DNA from: Spiroplasma tabanidicola
GTDB lineage: Bacteria; Bacillota_I; Bacilli_A; Mycoplasmatales; Mycoplasmataceae
NCBI RefSeq assembly: GCF_009730595.1
Contig: NZ_CP046276.1
Coordinates: forward strand, 558,001 to 622,000
Direction: 5' to 3'
Length of the DNA stretch: 64,000 nucleotides
Part shown: one piece after another, positions 45,915-58,360 of the stretch
Position numbering within the stretch: position 1 is the stretch's first letter
Layout: the number at the start of each line of letters is the position of its first letter
Made by a program: the position numbers and the translations under genes
The notes under the pieces: model-generated
The model's database searches: none
What the model was told of the DNA's origin: nothing
Seen by the model: the letters and a program-made list of their open reading frames with translations, nothing else

Positions 45915-48296
45915 ATGGAACTTAAAGATTTATTTCATAAACAAGTGTCCTTCTTTAATGAAGATTTAAAATCTAAAGAAGAAACCATTGAGTTTCTAGC
46001 AAAAGCTTTAGTTAAAGAAAAATTCATTAAAGATGAAAAAACTTTTGTTGATGCTGTTTATAAACGTGAAAGTGAAGGTTCAACAGGGATGGGTGATGGA
46101 ATTGCTATTCCTCATGTATTAAATCCAACTGTTGAAAAATCAGCAATTGCATTTTGTAAATTAAAAAACAAAGTTGATTGACAATCATTAGATGATCAAC
46201 CAGCAGACTTAATCTTTATGATTATGACAAATGGAAAAGATGGAAACGAACACTTAGAAGCTTTAGCCAGTTTAAGTGGATATCTAGTAAAAAAAGAAGT
46301 TCAAGATGGTTTGAGAAAAGCTAAATCAATTGATGATATCAAAAGATTACTAGGTACTCCAAAAGCTAAAAAAGCAGAAGCGACTCCGGTTGGGGGATAT
46401 GAAGTTGTTGGTATAACAGCATGTCCAACTGGGATTGCTCATACTTATTTAGCAGCAGAAAAAATTCAAGAGTATGCTGAAGAATTAGGTATGAAAGCAA
46501 AAGTGGAAACACAAGGTCGTAGAGGTGTTGAAGATAAATTAACTTCAGAAGATATCAAAAATGCAAAATATATAATATTAGCTCATGAAAAAGCTATTGT
46601 AGGAATGTCAAGATTCAATGGTTACAAAGTAGTTGATACTTCAACCAAAGAAGCAATTTATAAAGGAAAAGAAATAATTCAAAACTATGATTCTCATCCA
46701 AAATTAATGAAAGTTGAGAATGCTGCTGATGAAGAAGCAGGAAATGTAGGAGAATTAAACTTAGCACAATTTAAAAAAGTAAAACAAAACTTACTAGCAG
46801 GGGTTTCAAGAATGTTACCATTTGTTGTTGCTGGTGGAATTATTTTAGGATTAGGATTTTTATTTGACTATATTTATACAACAATAAACAAAATGCAAGC
46901 ATTCTCATCATGAGAACAAGTAAGAGACTTCTTTAATATTTCAGATGATAGCGCAAAATCATTTTTTGCTAGTCTAAGTACAAAAGGATTAAATGGAGAT
47001 TTTGCACAAGAACTTAGCGGAACTTGATGTTATTCATCTGGATCATTTGGTACAGTTTGGGTAGTATCTCATTACTTCTCGGCTATTGGGAAAATAGGTA
47101 TGGAATTAATGATTCCAATTCTTGGAGGATATGTTTGTTATTCAATAGTAGGTCCACAAGGATTAATGGTTGGAGCTGTAGCAGGGTTAATGGCTAATGG
47201 TGATGGATTTATTTATGGTGGATCTGCACCTTGATCTGGAGCATGAAGTAGATTCTTGCCTTCTGATTTAGCAGGGTTATCATCAGGATTTATTGGAGCA
47301 TTAGTAGGAGCTTATCTTGGTGCTTTAATGGTGTTTGGATTAACTAAACTTATGAAAAACTTTGGAAAAGGGTTACAAGGAGTTAGAGATATCGTATTTA
47401 TACCAGTACTTTCATTATTATGTATAGCAATTATTATGTTAGTAATAAATATTCCGCTAGGATATGTAATGTTTGGATTACAAAAATTAATTACATTATT
47501 AGCAAATAATAATTTAATGGCATTAGTATGTGTGCTTGCTGGATTAATGATGTGTGTTGATATGGGGGGTCCAATTAACAAAATTGCATATACAATTGGT
47601 ACTTTATCAGTTGGATTCCAATTAGTAAAAGATACATCATCAGTTGCATATCAAGAACAAACAATGATTATGACAGCTGCGATGGTTGGGGGAATGGTTC
47701 CTCCATTAGGAATTGCTGTAAGTACAGTTTTATTCCCAAGACAATGAACTGCAAAATCAAAAGATGCTGCAAAAACTAACTGATTAATGGGATTATGCTT
47801 TGTTTCAGAAGGAGCTATACCATTTATGATTGAAGATCCAAAAAGAATTTCAGTTACAGCTATGTTAGGGGGAGCGATTGCAGGAGCAATTGTTGGAATA
47901 TTTAAAGTAACAATAGCTGCACCACATGGTGGAATATTTGTAGCACCATTAACTAATTCTATGATATTTGATGGTGATGGAATTCAAAAAGGTATGGGAG
48001 TAGTATTCTATATCGTCGCATTTGTATTAGGTTCAATTGCAATGGGAGTTGCTTTAGGATTTTGAAGAATGGCTGATATTAAAACTGGAAAACTTGTATT
48101 ATCATCAACAAATGGTGTTAAAGAATCATTACAAGAAAGAATTGCAAAAGCAAATCAATCAAATAACACAAAAAGATTAGAAGGTTTAAATAAACAATTA
48201 GATAAATATCACCAATTTGAAGAAACTTTAAAAGAAAAACAAGCAATTTATGCAAATAAAGTAGCTCAAAAATCAAGTGCTAAAATGAAAAAATAA
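45915..48296 (+). CDS. fruA: PTS fructose-specific EIIABC
   Basis: 793 residues, all three domains in one chain. EIIA with phospho-His67 (GIAIPHVL), EIIB with phospho-Cys170 (ITACPTGIAHTYLA), and EIIC of about nine or ten helices from residue 285, including GGIILGLGFLFDY and VDMGGPINKIAY. Imports fructose as fructose-1-phosphate, fed by EI/HPr from elsewhere. A short charged tail ends it. GGAGG precedes the ATG. Confidence 0.96.
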
Positions 48297-48305
48297 TATC
48301 TAAAT

Positions 48306-48337
48306 TTAAAGTACCTATTAGTAGGTACTTTTTTTAT
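48306..48337 (+). terminator. intrinsic terminator
   Basis: Stem AAAGTACCTA/TAGGTACTTT with loop TTAG and T-run, ending the fru operon. Confidence 0.9.
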
Positions 48338-48384
48338 GCTTAATTTAGTGTAAAATATTTAAGTTAGAAATCAGGAGAATGAAA

Positions 48385-49623
48385 ATGATTCAAAAACCAA
48401 GAGGAACAGAAGATTTAGTTGATAAAAAAGTAAAAGAGTTTTTTGCTTTGGAATTGATTCTTAGAAATATTGCTGATTTATATAATTATCGTGAAATTAG
48501 AACACCTTATTTTGAATCTGCTGATTTATTTTTAAGAAGTGTAGGACAAGATACAGATATTGTTAGTAAAGAAATGTATATTTTTAATGACAAAAAAAAT
48601 CGTCAATTAGCATTAAGACCTGAAGGAACAGCACCAACTGTTAGATCTATTTTAGAAAATAAAATGTATATTAATGAAAATTTACCTTTAAAATTATTTT
48701 ATTTTGGAAGTATGTTTCGTTATGAAAGACCACAAAATGGTAGACAAAGACAATTTAATACTTTTGGAGTTGAAATGTTTGGACCAAAGTCTCCAGAAGC
48801 AGACAGTGAAACAATTTGTTTAGCTGTTCATGTTTTAAAAACAATTGGTATTGAAAATTTTAATGTGCATTTAAATTATTTAGTTGGAGAAGAACAAAGA
48901 AAAATTTATATAAAAGATTTAAAAGATCAATTAAGTTCATTTGAACTATGTGATGATTGCAAAGAAAGATTAGAAAAAAATCCTTTAAGAGTTTTAGATT
49001 GTAAAGTTGATCAAGACAAATTTAAAAATATAAAAGATATGAAAGAATATCTATCTGATGAAGATAAAAAATATTATAATGATTTAAAAATTAATTTAAA
49101 AAACATTGATATAAAAATTATTGAAAATAAAAATTTAGTTAGAGGTTTAGATTACTATACTGGCTTTGTTTTTGAAATAAAAGATAATAATGATTTAACT
49201 TTAATTGGCGGTGGAAGATATGACAAACTTGTTAATGAACTAGGAAATGTTGATCTGCCAGCTGCCGGTTGAGGAATGGGTGTTGAAAGAATAATTTTAA
49301 GTTTAGAAAAACAAAATATTTTTTTAAGTGAAGAAAATTATTTAGATGCTTACATTGTCACACTATCTTCAAAATCAAAACAGTTTGCAAATATTTTAAT
49401 GCTAATGTTAAGAAGTGCTGGATTAAAAGTTGATGGAGATTTTATGAATCGTAGTATGAAGTCTGCTTTTAAGCAAGCTGAAAAAAATAATTCAAAAAAT
49501 ATAATTATAATTGGGGACAATGAGTTAAAAGAAAATAATGTTGTTATAAAAAATCAACAAACAAAAGATGAAAAAAAAGTTTTATTCCAAGATATAGTTG
49601 ATTACTTAATGAAAGGAAATTAA
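48385..49623 (+). CDS. hisS: histidyl-tRNA synthetase
   Basis: 412 residues, class II. Start at the second ATG (48385), seven bases after AGGAG; the ATG at 48379 is too near. Motif 1 with PRGTEDL opening, motif 2 (YFGSMFRYERPQNGRQRQF), the His signature VRGLDYYTGFVFE, and motif 3 AAGWGMGVER. The C-terminal anticodon domain is complete. Confidence 0.97.
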
Positions 49624-49626
49624 TTT

Positions 49627-51351
49627 ATGATAAGAACAAATACGTGTGGAGATTTAACAATAAAAAATATAGGACAAGAAGTAATTTTACAAGGATGAGT
49701 TGCAAAAGTTAGAAAAATGGGAGGACTGACTTTTGTTGACTTAAGAGATCGTTATGGTATTACTCAATTAAATGTTGGAGAAGAATTGAATGACAAAAAA
49801 GATTTTTTAAAAAATGAATATGTAATTCAAGTTCATGGAAAAGTTATTGAAAGAAAAAGTAAAAACCTAGAAATAAAAACTGGAGAAATAGAAATAGAAG
49901 TTAAGGATTTAATTTTAATAAACAAATCTGAACTAACTCCATTTGAAATCAAAAATAATATAGAAGCAAATGAAGAAACAAGATTAACTTATCGTTATTT
50001 AGATTTAAGAAGATATGAAGTTCAAAATAAATTAATAATGAGAAGTAAAATGAATTTTATTATTAGAAACTTTTTTAATCAACAAGACTTTATCGAAATA
50101 GAAACTCCTGTATTCGGAAAATCAACTCCAGAAGGAGCTAGAGACTTTTTAGTTCCTTCGAGATTAAATCCTCAAAAGTTTTACGCATTACCTCAATCTC
50201 CACAATTATATAAACAATTATTTATGATATCAGGTTTTGATAAATACTTTCAAATTGTAAAATGTTTTAGGGATGAAGATTTAAGAATCGATCGTCAACC
50301 AGAGTTTACACAACTTGATATGGAAATGGGATTTGCGACTTCAAATGATGTTATGAACACAATTGAAAATGTTATAAAAGAAATATTTTCAAAATTAAAA
50401 GGAATAGAAATTAAAGAACCAATTCCTACAATGAGTTATAAAGAATCATTTGAAAAATATGGAAATGACAAACCAGATTTAAGATTTGGTTATGAAATTA
50501 ATTGTTTAGATAAAATTTTTAAAAATACTGAAATACCATTATTTTCAAATTTAGAAAATAAAACTATTAGAGCAATTTGTGTAAATGGCTTATTAAATAA
50601 AAAAGAATTAGAAACATTAAACGAAACTTCAAAACAAAATAGTGTAAATATTTTAGCATTTGCAAAATATGATTCAAAAGAATGAAGTGGATCAATAGGT
50701 TCTAAATTTAGTGATAACGAAAAAAATGAAATTATTAAACATTTTAATATTGAAAATGAAGTAACAGTTCTATTTGTTGTTGAAGAATATGAAAAAGCTT
50801 TAAAAGCAATAGGGGCAGTTAGAAGTCATGTTGGAAAATTACAAAACCTATGCGATCCAAATGAATATAAATTACTTTGAATAACTGATTTTCCATTATT
50901 CGAATGATCAGATGAAGAAGAAAGATATGTTGCAGCGCATCATCCATTTACAATGCCAAGTGATGATACTTTAGAAAATTTTGATAAAGATAAAGAGAAT
51001 GCTAAAGCAAAAGCTTATGATATAGTTTTAAATGGTTTTGAAATTGGTGGAGGAAGCCAAAGAATAACAGATCCAAATATTCAACAAAGAATGTTTGATG
51101 CTGTCGGACTAACTTCTCAACAAGTAGAACAAAACTTTGGTTGATTTGTTAATGCATATAAATATGGAGCGCCTTATCATTCAGGTTGTGCATTAGGTTT
51201 AGATAGAATTATAATGTTATTAACACAAGCTGAAAACATTAGAGAAGTAATAGCATTTCCAAAAAACTCATCAGGTATTGATCCGATGACAAATGCGCCA
51301 GATAATGTAACAGATAAGCAATTAAATGAATTACATATAAAAACTCAATAA
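49627..51351 (+). CDS. aspS: aspartyl-tRNA synthetase
   Basis: 574 residues, bacterial class IIb. OB-fold anticodon domain ([20 protein letters not shown]), motif 1 with [16 protein letters not shown], motif 2 [23 protein letters not shown] insertion, and motif 3 [11 protein letters not shown]. Begins 3 bases after hisS. Whether it also charges tRNA-Asn cannot be said. Confidence 0.97.
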
Positions 51352-51357
51352 TAGTTA

Positions 51358-51391
51358 ATAAAAACATTCCTAAATAGAATGTTTTTATTTT
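51358..51391 (+). terminator. intrinsic terminator
   Basis: Stem AAAACATTC/GAATGTTTT with T-run after aspS. Confidence 0.85.
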
Positions 51392-51432
51392 GATTAAAAC
51401 TATGTTATATTATTAAAAAGGTATATTGAGAA

Positions 51433-52089
51433 ATGAAAAAAGGTAATTTTATAAAAATATTGAGTAAAATGATTTCAACTTTAATGTTTCCTTTTTTTGT
51501 TACTTTTGTTTGTTATTTTTTAATTATAGAAGATAAAAATTATTTAATTAAAAATTTAGATTGACTAAGTTGATTAACAGTTATTTTGACTGAATTGATA
51601 AGAGTGAATGCTTTAATAGTTTGTTTAATGGTATTTTTATTTCAAAGTAAAAGCTTGTATTCTAAAGAAGTTAGTCAAATTGATCAAAATACAATGATCA
51701 GATGAAATACAAACCAATTATATGCTTTAGGAATGAGTTTTTTTGCTTCATATTTTTTCTTTGAAAATTTGCCAAATAGAATATTAATAATGGATATTAT
51801 AACTTTTACATGTATTTTTTATACAACTCTAACATTTGTTTTAATTCAAACAGAAAATATTAAAATTTTTGAGCGATTTTTTAAATTATGAAAAGCATTT
51901 TTTAAGAAAATATTTTTAATGCTTTATAATTTTTTATTTAGATTTATTGTTGCTATGAATAATACTATTTTATTTGTAAAAGCTAAATATAAAGATCGAA
52001 GGATTTTAATAGCTAATTTAAATAAAACAAAAAGAATTAAATTTATAAGTTATATTTATGGTGATAAAGTTAAAAGTTTTGTTTTTTAA
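51433..52089 (+). CDS. unknown four-TM membrane protein
   Basis: 218 residues, read through four UGA Trp codons. Hydrophobic segments at about residues 17-33, 43-70, 96-112 and 117-140, then a basic Phe-rich helical stretch and soluble basic end. No family is recognised. Its Shine-Dalgarno (GAG) is weak. It precedes the ABC cluster and may belong with it, but a 150-base leader lies between. Confidence 0.75.
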
Positions 52090-52104
52090 TATTAAATAAT
52101 ATTT

Positions 52105-52218
52105 TTTAAATATACTTTTTAGTATGTTTAAATAAAATAATTTGATTTACAAAATATAAATTCGTGTTAATCAAATTAATAATTAAAAAACAACTTAATA
52201 CGAAGTTATTTTGTAAAT
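52105..52218 (+). promoter_or_regulatory. leader with overlapping inverted repeats
   Basis: Three repeats in 115 bases. R1: TTTAAATATACT (52105-52116) with AGTATGTTTAAA (52121-52132), one mismatch. R2: AATTTGATT (52139-52147) with AATCAAATT (52169-52177), perfect. R3: 52145-52170 with 52195-52218, about 22 of 24 positions paired around a small bulge. R2 and R3 share bases at both ends of the R3 left arm, so they cannot form together. The ribosome site AAGGAG lies 13 bases beyond R3. Confidence 0.55.
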
Positions 52219-52243
52219 TTCTTAATAAAAAGGAGAAAACAAA

Positions 52244-53821
52244 ATGACAAAAATAACAAATAAATATTGATATTTAATTTTAATTTATTCAATAATTGCT
52301 TGTGTATCTAATGCTGGTCTTGTTTATGGTGGATATCGTCTATCTAGTGTAATAAATGATGTTTTTAACGAAGATATAAAACAAGCAATAAAAGATACAA
52401 TAATAGTTTTAACTAGTTTTATAATAGCTATTGTATTTTATTTTTTTGCAGAAATCACAAGCGTATATATTACAAAAAAACTAAATATAAGCTTAAAAAT
52501 GTTTATAACTGCAAAAATAAATTCATTATCAGATGATGAATTTAATGAATATAAAAAAGGAGATTTTATATCTTGATTTACAAATGATGTAGACTCAATA
52601 GGGAGAATGGTATTTTCAAGTATATTTAATATAGCAAGTGGATTGTCAAGCGTAATACTTTCTACTTATGCGATATTTTACTTTCATTGAATTATAGGTT
52701 TATCATTATTTGGTGTAACAATTTTAATGATAATATTACCAGGAATATTTCAAGGTTTAGTGTCTAAAAAAGCACAAAACATGTCTAAACAAAAAGAAGA
52801 ATTTTCTCATCGAATAGAAAATTTATTAAATGGTTATAGACTATTTTCTTACAGTAATGAAAGAAGAATTTTTAATAAATTGATTAAAGTTGCTAATATA
52901 AAAGTTGAAAAATCAATTGCTTCATATGGTACTGCAAGCTCATCACAACAATCAGTCTTGTTTGCGCTTATGATATCAAGTCAACTTATAATGATGTTTG
53001 TAGCAATATTTTTAGCACTTAATGGTAAAACAGACAAAGGAGCAATGCTATCTGTTGCAAATATTTCAGGTACTTTTTTCCAAGGAGTTAACGCTTTATT
53101 TGGATCAATGTTTACAATAAGAGCAGGTATTGTGATATTTAAAAAATTCAAACATAAAAAAATAGATCAAGATATTATTACACAAAATATTCAGTTTAAC
53201 AAACTTGAGTTAAAAGATATTAATTATAAAATTGAGAATAAAAATATTTTTAATAATTTAAATTTAACAATTGAAAAAAATAAAAAATATTTAGTATTAG
53301 GAGAATCTGGTAAAGGAAAAACAACTTTATTTAAAATTGTATTTGGTTTAATCGATAACTATGAAGGTGAGATAAAATTAAATGAAAAACTAAGTTATAA
53401 AAACTTAAATAAAAGTAATATAAAAAATATTATCTCTTATGTTCCTCAAGATACTATAATATTTAACGACACAATTAGAAATAATATAAGTTTATTTAAT
53501 GATGAAGTATCAGATGCAGAAATAATAAAAGCTATTCATGCTGTTAATTTATCTGATTGATTTGAAAAAAATAACTTAGATACTATTATAAATAGTGAAT
53601 TTAAAAATATGTCTGGAGGAGAAATGCAAAAAATTGCAATTGCAAGAGTTTTGGTTTTCAATAAAGATGTAATGATATTAGATGAAATTACTTCAAGTTT
53701 AGATAAAGAAAATAGAAATATAATAGAAAACTTAATAACTAATTTAAATAAAACTATCTTGTTGATTTCGCATACAGCTTTGGAGAATAATAATAATTTT
53801 GATAAAGTTATACAACTATAA
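52244..53821 (+). CDS. ABC exporter, fused TMD-NBD (peptide-export-like)
   Basis: 525 residues. TMD to about 310 (helices near 12-32, 50-72, 128-180 and 230-275), then a divergent NBD: Walker A GESGKGKTT, signature MSGGEMQKIAIARV, Walker B VMILDEITSSLD, and the switch His in LISHTA. The Q-loop is VPQDTIIFND. There is no C39 peptidase domain, so it would not cleave a leader peptide. It resembles exporters of small peptides or lipids. AAGGAG precedes the ATG. Confidence 0.85.
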
Positions 53822-53857
53822 AAAAGTACTTATTTTTAAAAATCGAGGAGGAATAAT

Positions 53858-54580
53858 GTGAAAGAAAAGATAATAGAATTAAAAAACATACAAAAAGTTA
53901 TAAATAATAAACTTATTTTAGATAAAGTTAATATAAGTTTTGAATGTAACTCTTTTACAACTATTATCGGAATGTCTGGTTCTGGAAAAACAACTCTTTT
54001 GAATATTTTATGCGGTTTAGAATATCCAACACATGGAGAAGTTTTTGTAAAAAAAACTAATATCAATAACTTAAAAAAAGTACAGTTAACAAAATTTAGA
54101 AGTTTAAATATAGGTTATATTTTTCAAGATTATAATTTAATAGATTACTTAAATGTAAAGGAAAACATTTTAATTACTTTGATGGTCAATAAACAAAAAG
54201 TTGATAAAATTAAATATTTAAATATTTTAAAATTTTTAGATCTTGAAAAAATAGAATTTGTAGTTGCAAATGAACTTTCAGGTGGTGAAAAACAAAGAGT
54301 AGCTATTGCAAGAACTTTAGTTGGAGAAAATAAAATTATTATAGCAGATGAACCAACTGGATCATTGGATTTCATAACTGCAAAAAAAGTAATTAAACTT
54401 TTAAAAGAAGCAGTTAATGAGTTTGATAAAACTTTAATTGTTGTTACCCATGATCCTAATGTAGCAAAAGAAGGGGAAAAAACTTTTGTTGTAAAAAATA
54501 ATGAAGTAAAAATGTTAAAAAATAAATTTGAAATTAGCGAAATTGAATATTATTTATCTAATGATGGCAAAAATGAATAA
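53858..54580 (+). CDS. ABC ATPase, BceA/LolD/MacB type
   Basis: 240 residues. Walker A GMSGSGKTT, Q-loop FQDYNLIDYLNV, signature LSGGEKQRVAIAR, Walker B IIIADEPTGSLD, and His in VTHDPNVAKE: the typical set of ATPases that pair with FtsX-like permeases. Start GTG, six bases after GAGGAGG; the overlapping ATG hits a stop after five codons. The permease overlaps its end. Confidence 0.92.
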   Translation: MKEKIIELKNIQKVINNKLILDKVNISFECNSFTTIIGMSGSGKTTLLNILCGLEYPTHGEVFVKKTNINNLKKVQLTKFRSLNIGYIFQDYNLIDYLNVKENILITLMVNKQKVDKIKYLNILKFLDLEKIEFVVANELSGGEKQRVAIARTLVGENKIIIADEPTGSLDFITAKKVIKLLKEAVNEFDKTLIVVTHDPNVAKEGEKTFVVKNNEVKMLKNKFEISEIEYYLSNDGKNE

Positions 54581-55865
54581 AATACTTTTAAAAAACTTTA
54601 AAAACAACTTTCTCATTTTTTTACCTACAACATTTATTTTGATGATAACTTCTATTTTTCTATCAGTATCATGTTTGCTTTTAGAAAATAGTGTTTATTT
54701 TTTTCTAAATAATGATAAATATAAGTTAGATAATTCAATATTTATTTTAAATTTTTTTAGTGGTTTTATAGGTATAATAATTTTTATAAGTTTATTTTCT
54801 ATTTTTAGTGCCTTAAATTTAAATTTAAACCTTAAAAAAAAGCAATTTCATTTATTATATATATTAGGTTTTAGCAATAACAAAATAAAATTATATGTAT
54901 TTTTAGAAATAATTTTAATTAGTATAGTAATCATTGTTTTATCACTTTTAGTTGCTAATCCATTAAGTGAATTAATAGTCAACTATTTAAAATCTGTTAA
55001 TGTTTTAGACAAAAAATTTTACATATATAAAAAATATGAGTATCAGTATATTTATGTATTAGGTATTTTATTATTTATTATTTTTATAACTTTTATAGCA
55101 ACTAAAAATTTAAATAACTTATCAAATAAAAAAATTCATAATAAAAAATTTAAAAATGTTTATTCCTATATAAGTTTTATAGTGGGATTGGTATTTTTAT
55201 TGATTCCCTTAGCACTTGTTTTAAATAAAAATATAATGCAATCAGAAACAGGTAAGGGTCTTTTAATTGATTGTTTAATAAGTTATATTGTCGGATTAGG
55301 TATAATAAGTAAACTTTTAATAAAAAATTTACTAAAAATTATTTATTTAAAGTCGAAGAAATATTTCATAAAACTTTTATTTGCAAATTTAAATAAAAGT
55401 TTAGATAAAATTTACTACTCAATTATTTTACTTACTATTTCTTTAATTTTTAGCTTTTATACAATAGCTTTTAATTTCAATGATTTTAATAATATAAATC
55501 AAAAAGCTATAAGCTTATTTATTTTAATAATTATCTATTTTTATACTTTTTTAATATACTTAAACTCAATATTTTTATATATTCTTGATCAAAAAAGCAA
55601 TGTGAAGTTATTAAATATTATAGTTTATACCAAAAACAGACTTATTCTCATGATATTTTTTTCTATTTTAATTAGTAACCTAATATCACTTATATTTTCT
55701 ATTTTCGGATTTTTATTTTATATTTCTGTGTATAGTTATTGAAATAATGATGCGATAATTGATAATCTATATATAAATAACTTTTTATATATAATATTTT
55801 CATCAATAATACTTTCTATTTTAATAAATCATGTTTTAATAAAAATAATAATCTTTAAAGCTTAA
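54573..55865 (+). CDS. FtsX/BceB-like ABC permease
   Basis: About 430 residues with roughly ten hydrophobic helices. The FtsX core repeats are visible: KKKQFHLLYILGFSNNKIK near 90 and a second copy near the C-terminus (KLLNIIVYTKNRLIL). No large outside domain is present, unlike MacB or typical BceB. The start is chosen at ATG 54573, overlapping the ATPase stop; ATGs at 54561 and 54564 are alternatives. With the ATPase it may resist or sense antimicrobial peptides, or handle lipoproteins. Confidence 0.75.
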
Positions 55866-55966
55866 AAAAAATTATTATTTATTGATTTTACAGTATATCT
55901 ATTATTAATTGCTAATATCTTATATTTTTGATAATATATTAGAAATAGATAAAGAGGTTTTTAAAG

Positions 55967-56500
55967 ATGCATTTAAGTGAAAGTGTAAAAAATTTAGTAG
56001 GAAACTTGTTTAGAATGGATTTAAACTTAGACTTTTTTGCTCCTGGTTATATTGGATCAAAAAAAACAGAAGAAGATAATATACCATGATTAGGTCTAAA
56101 AAATCTAAATAGAGTAGTATATTTAGCAACAACATTTAATTATTACTTTTTTGAAAATATGATAGCTGATGTATCTTTGGCAATTGATGCAAAAGGAAAA
56201 GAACCAATAATTGTAGAAGTAAAAGATAGTTTTGTGGAATTAATAGAACTTGAAAAATTAGGTTTTTTACAATCTAGAGTTCAATCACTTTCAACACCAC
56301 AAATGTTTATCTTAAAAGACATTTATAAATTTATGATTGATAAATATGCTAAATTTAATGAATTTTTTGAAAACGATCCAAATATCAAAATATTAGCAAA
56401 GCATCAAGGTCCTTTATCAGCTCCTTTATTTTTGAATTCAAGAGAAGTAGTTGATTACTATGAAAAAGGCGCAAAAATTATATTTACATTAGGTAAATAA
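55967..56500 (+). CDS. unknown soluble protein
   Basis: 177 residues, no signal or membrane part, one UGA Trp. AAAGAGG precedes the ATG by seven or more bases. IIVEVKDSFVELIELEKLG and a mixed alpha/beta pattern are seen, but no family is recognised. It is separated by its own terminator from pepF. Confidence 0.75.
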
Positions 56501-56531
56501 AAAACCATTTTACAATGGTTTTTTATTTTTT
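56499..56531 (+). terminator. intrinsic terminator
   Basis: Stem AAAACCATT/AATGGTTTT with loop TTAC and T-run. Confidence 0.9.
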
Positions 56532-56566
56532 TATTTTGCTATAATATTTTAAGAAATAAGGTAAAT

Positions 56567-58360
56567 ATGAAAAGAGAATTAGTCGCAAAAGAATATAAAT
56601 GAAATTTAAATAATATTTATAAAACAAAAAAAGATTTTTTAAAAGATTTAAATAAATATATTAAAGGTAATAAGAAGTTATTAAAATATAAAAACAAACT
56701 AAGTGATTTTTTAACTTATAAAAAATTCTTTTTAGAAAATGAAAAAATAAATGAGATTAATGATAAACTGAGATACTTTTTGAATATATTAGATGTTGAG
56801 CAAAACAATAGTTTTGCACAAGAACTTGATGCAATTTATAATCAAAAAGTAGTCGAACTTGATGGCATGTTTACATGAGTAACAGAAGAGGTTAAAAGTT
56901 TTAATCAAAAAGAGTTTTTAAAAAAAGTAGAAAACGATAAAGATTTAAATTCTTATAAAAAGTTTTTTGTTGATTTTTATAAAAATTTAAATTACATATT
57001 ACCCTATAAAGAAAGAAATCTTTTATCAAGAGTTTCTAATTCATCTTCAATAATATATGAAATGTATTCCGCATTAATTTATAAGGATAAAAAAAGAAAA
57101 AAATTTATTTTTAAAGATAAAAAATATGATTTAGATGAAACAACTTATGCAAAAATTCTTGCAGATACAAAACCAATTGAAGACCAAATTCTAAGAGCCA
57201 AATATTCTTATGAGTTTAAACAAGAATTAAATAATAAAAAACATACTTTTATAAAACTTTATGATGCTTTAACAAGAGAAAATATTGAATATGCAAATTT
57301 AATAGGTAAAAAAAATTTTTTTGATTTATTCTTTGATAAAGATGACTTTTATAAAAGTCATTTATTCACTTTGTTAGAAGCATCAAAATCTGCAAAAGAA
57401 GTGTATAGAGAATATTTAAAAATATATAAAGACTTTTTTGGTTTTACAGATAAATTTTATAACACTGATACTTCTTTAAAATTTGTAAAATCAAATAAAG
57501 ATATAATAGATGTTGAAAAAGGAAAAGATATAATAAAAAAAGTATGTAGCAAATTAGGAAATGAGTATTTGTTATTTTTAAATAAATCATTAGAAAATTA
57601 CAAAATTGATTATTACGAAAGTGAAAATAAGTCAACTGATGCTTTTACAATACCTTCAGATAAATACGATAATCTAATTTCTATGAATTGAACTGAAAAT
57701 TGAGAATCGGTTTATACTTTAATCCATGAACTTGGTCATGCAGTGCATTTTGAGTTTGCAAAAAAATATCAACCTAAACCTTTAAATAATTTTGATAATT
57801 TGATCGCAGAAATAGCTTCAACTTTTAATGAGCATTTATTAAGTGATGAGCTTTTAAATACTAATAATAAAAACTTAAAAATAAATATTTTACAAAATAA
57901 TATAGATTTTGTTTCTTTGAATTTTTTATCTTCTACTCTTTGAACTAAGTTTGAACTTGAAGTGTATAAACTTATTGAAAATAAAGAAGTTTTAAATTAT
58001 ACAAAAATAAAAAAAATAATTGATAATATGGAATCTAAAATTAAAATATTTAATGAATATGATAAAGACATGAAATATTATGAATGATTTAATATAAGCC
58101 ATTTATATGAAGAACCTTTTTATCTATTTAAGTATGCTGTAACAGTTGCTATTTCTTATCACTTTTTCTTAGACTTTAAAAAAACTAATGATTCTACAAA
58201 TTATTTAAACTTTTTAAAAGAAGGTGGATCACTAGATCCTATAGAATTATTTAAAAAATATGGATTTGATTGTACAAAAAAAGAATCATATGATCCTTTA
58301 ATAAAACACATTGAAAATTTAATAAATAATTTAAAACAAGAATTAAAAGAATTAAATTAA
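56567..58360 (+). CDS. pepF: oligoendopeptidase F (M3 metallopeptidase)
   Basis: 597 residues. Zinc motif HELGHAVHF (HExxH) with the third ligand in IAEIASTFNEHLL, flanked by the family's long helical N-terminal domain. Cytoplasmic enzyme that trims peptides of about 7-17 residues. Several UGA Trp codons. The last 9 bases overlap the end of the convergent minus-strand gene, with no terminator between. Confidence 0.95.
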
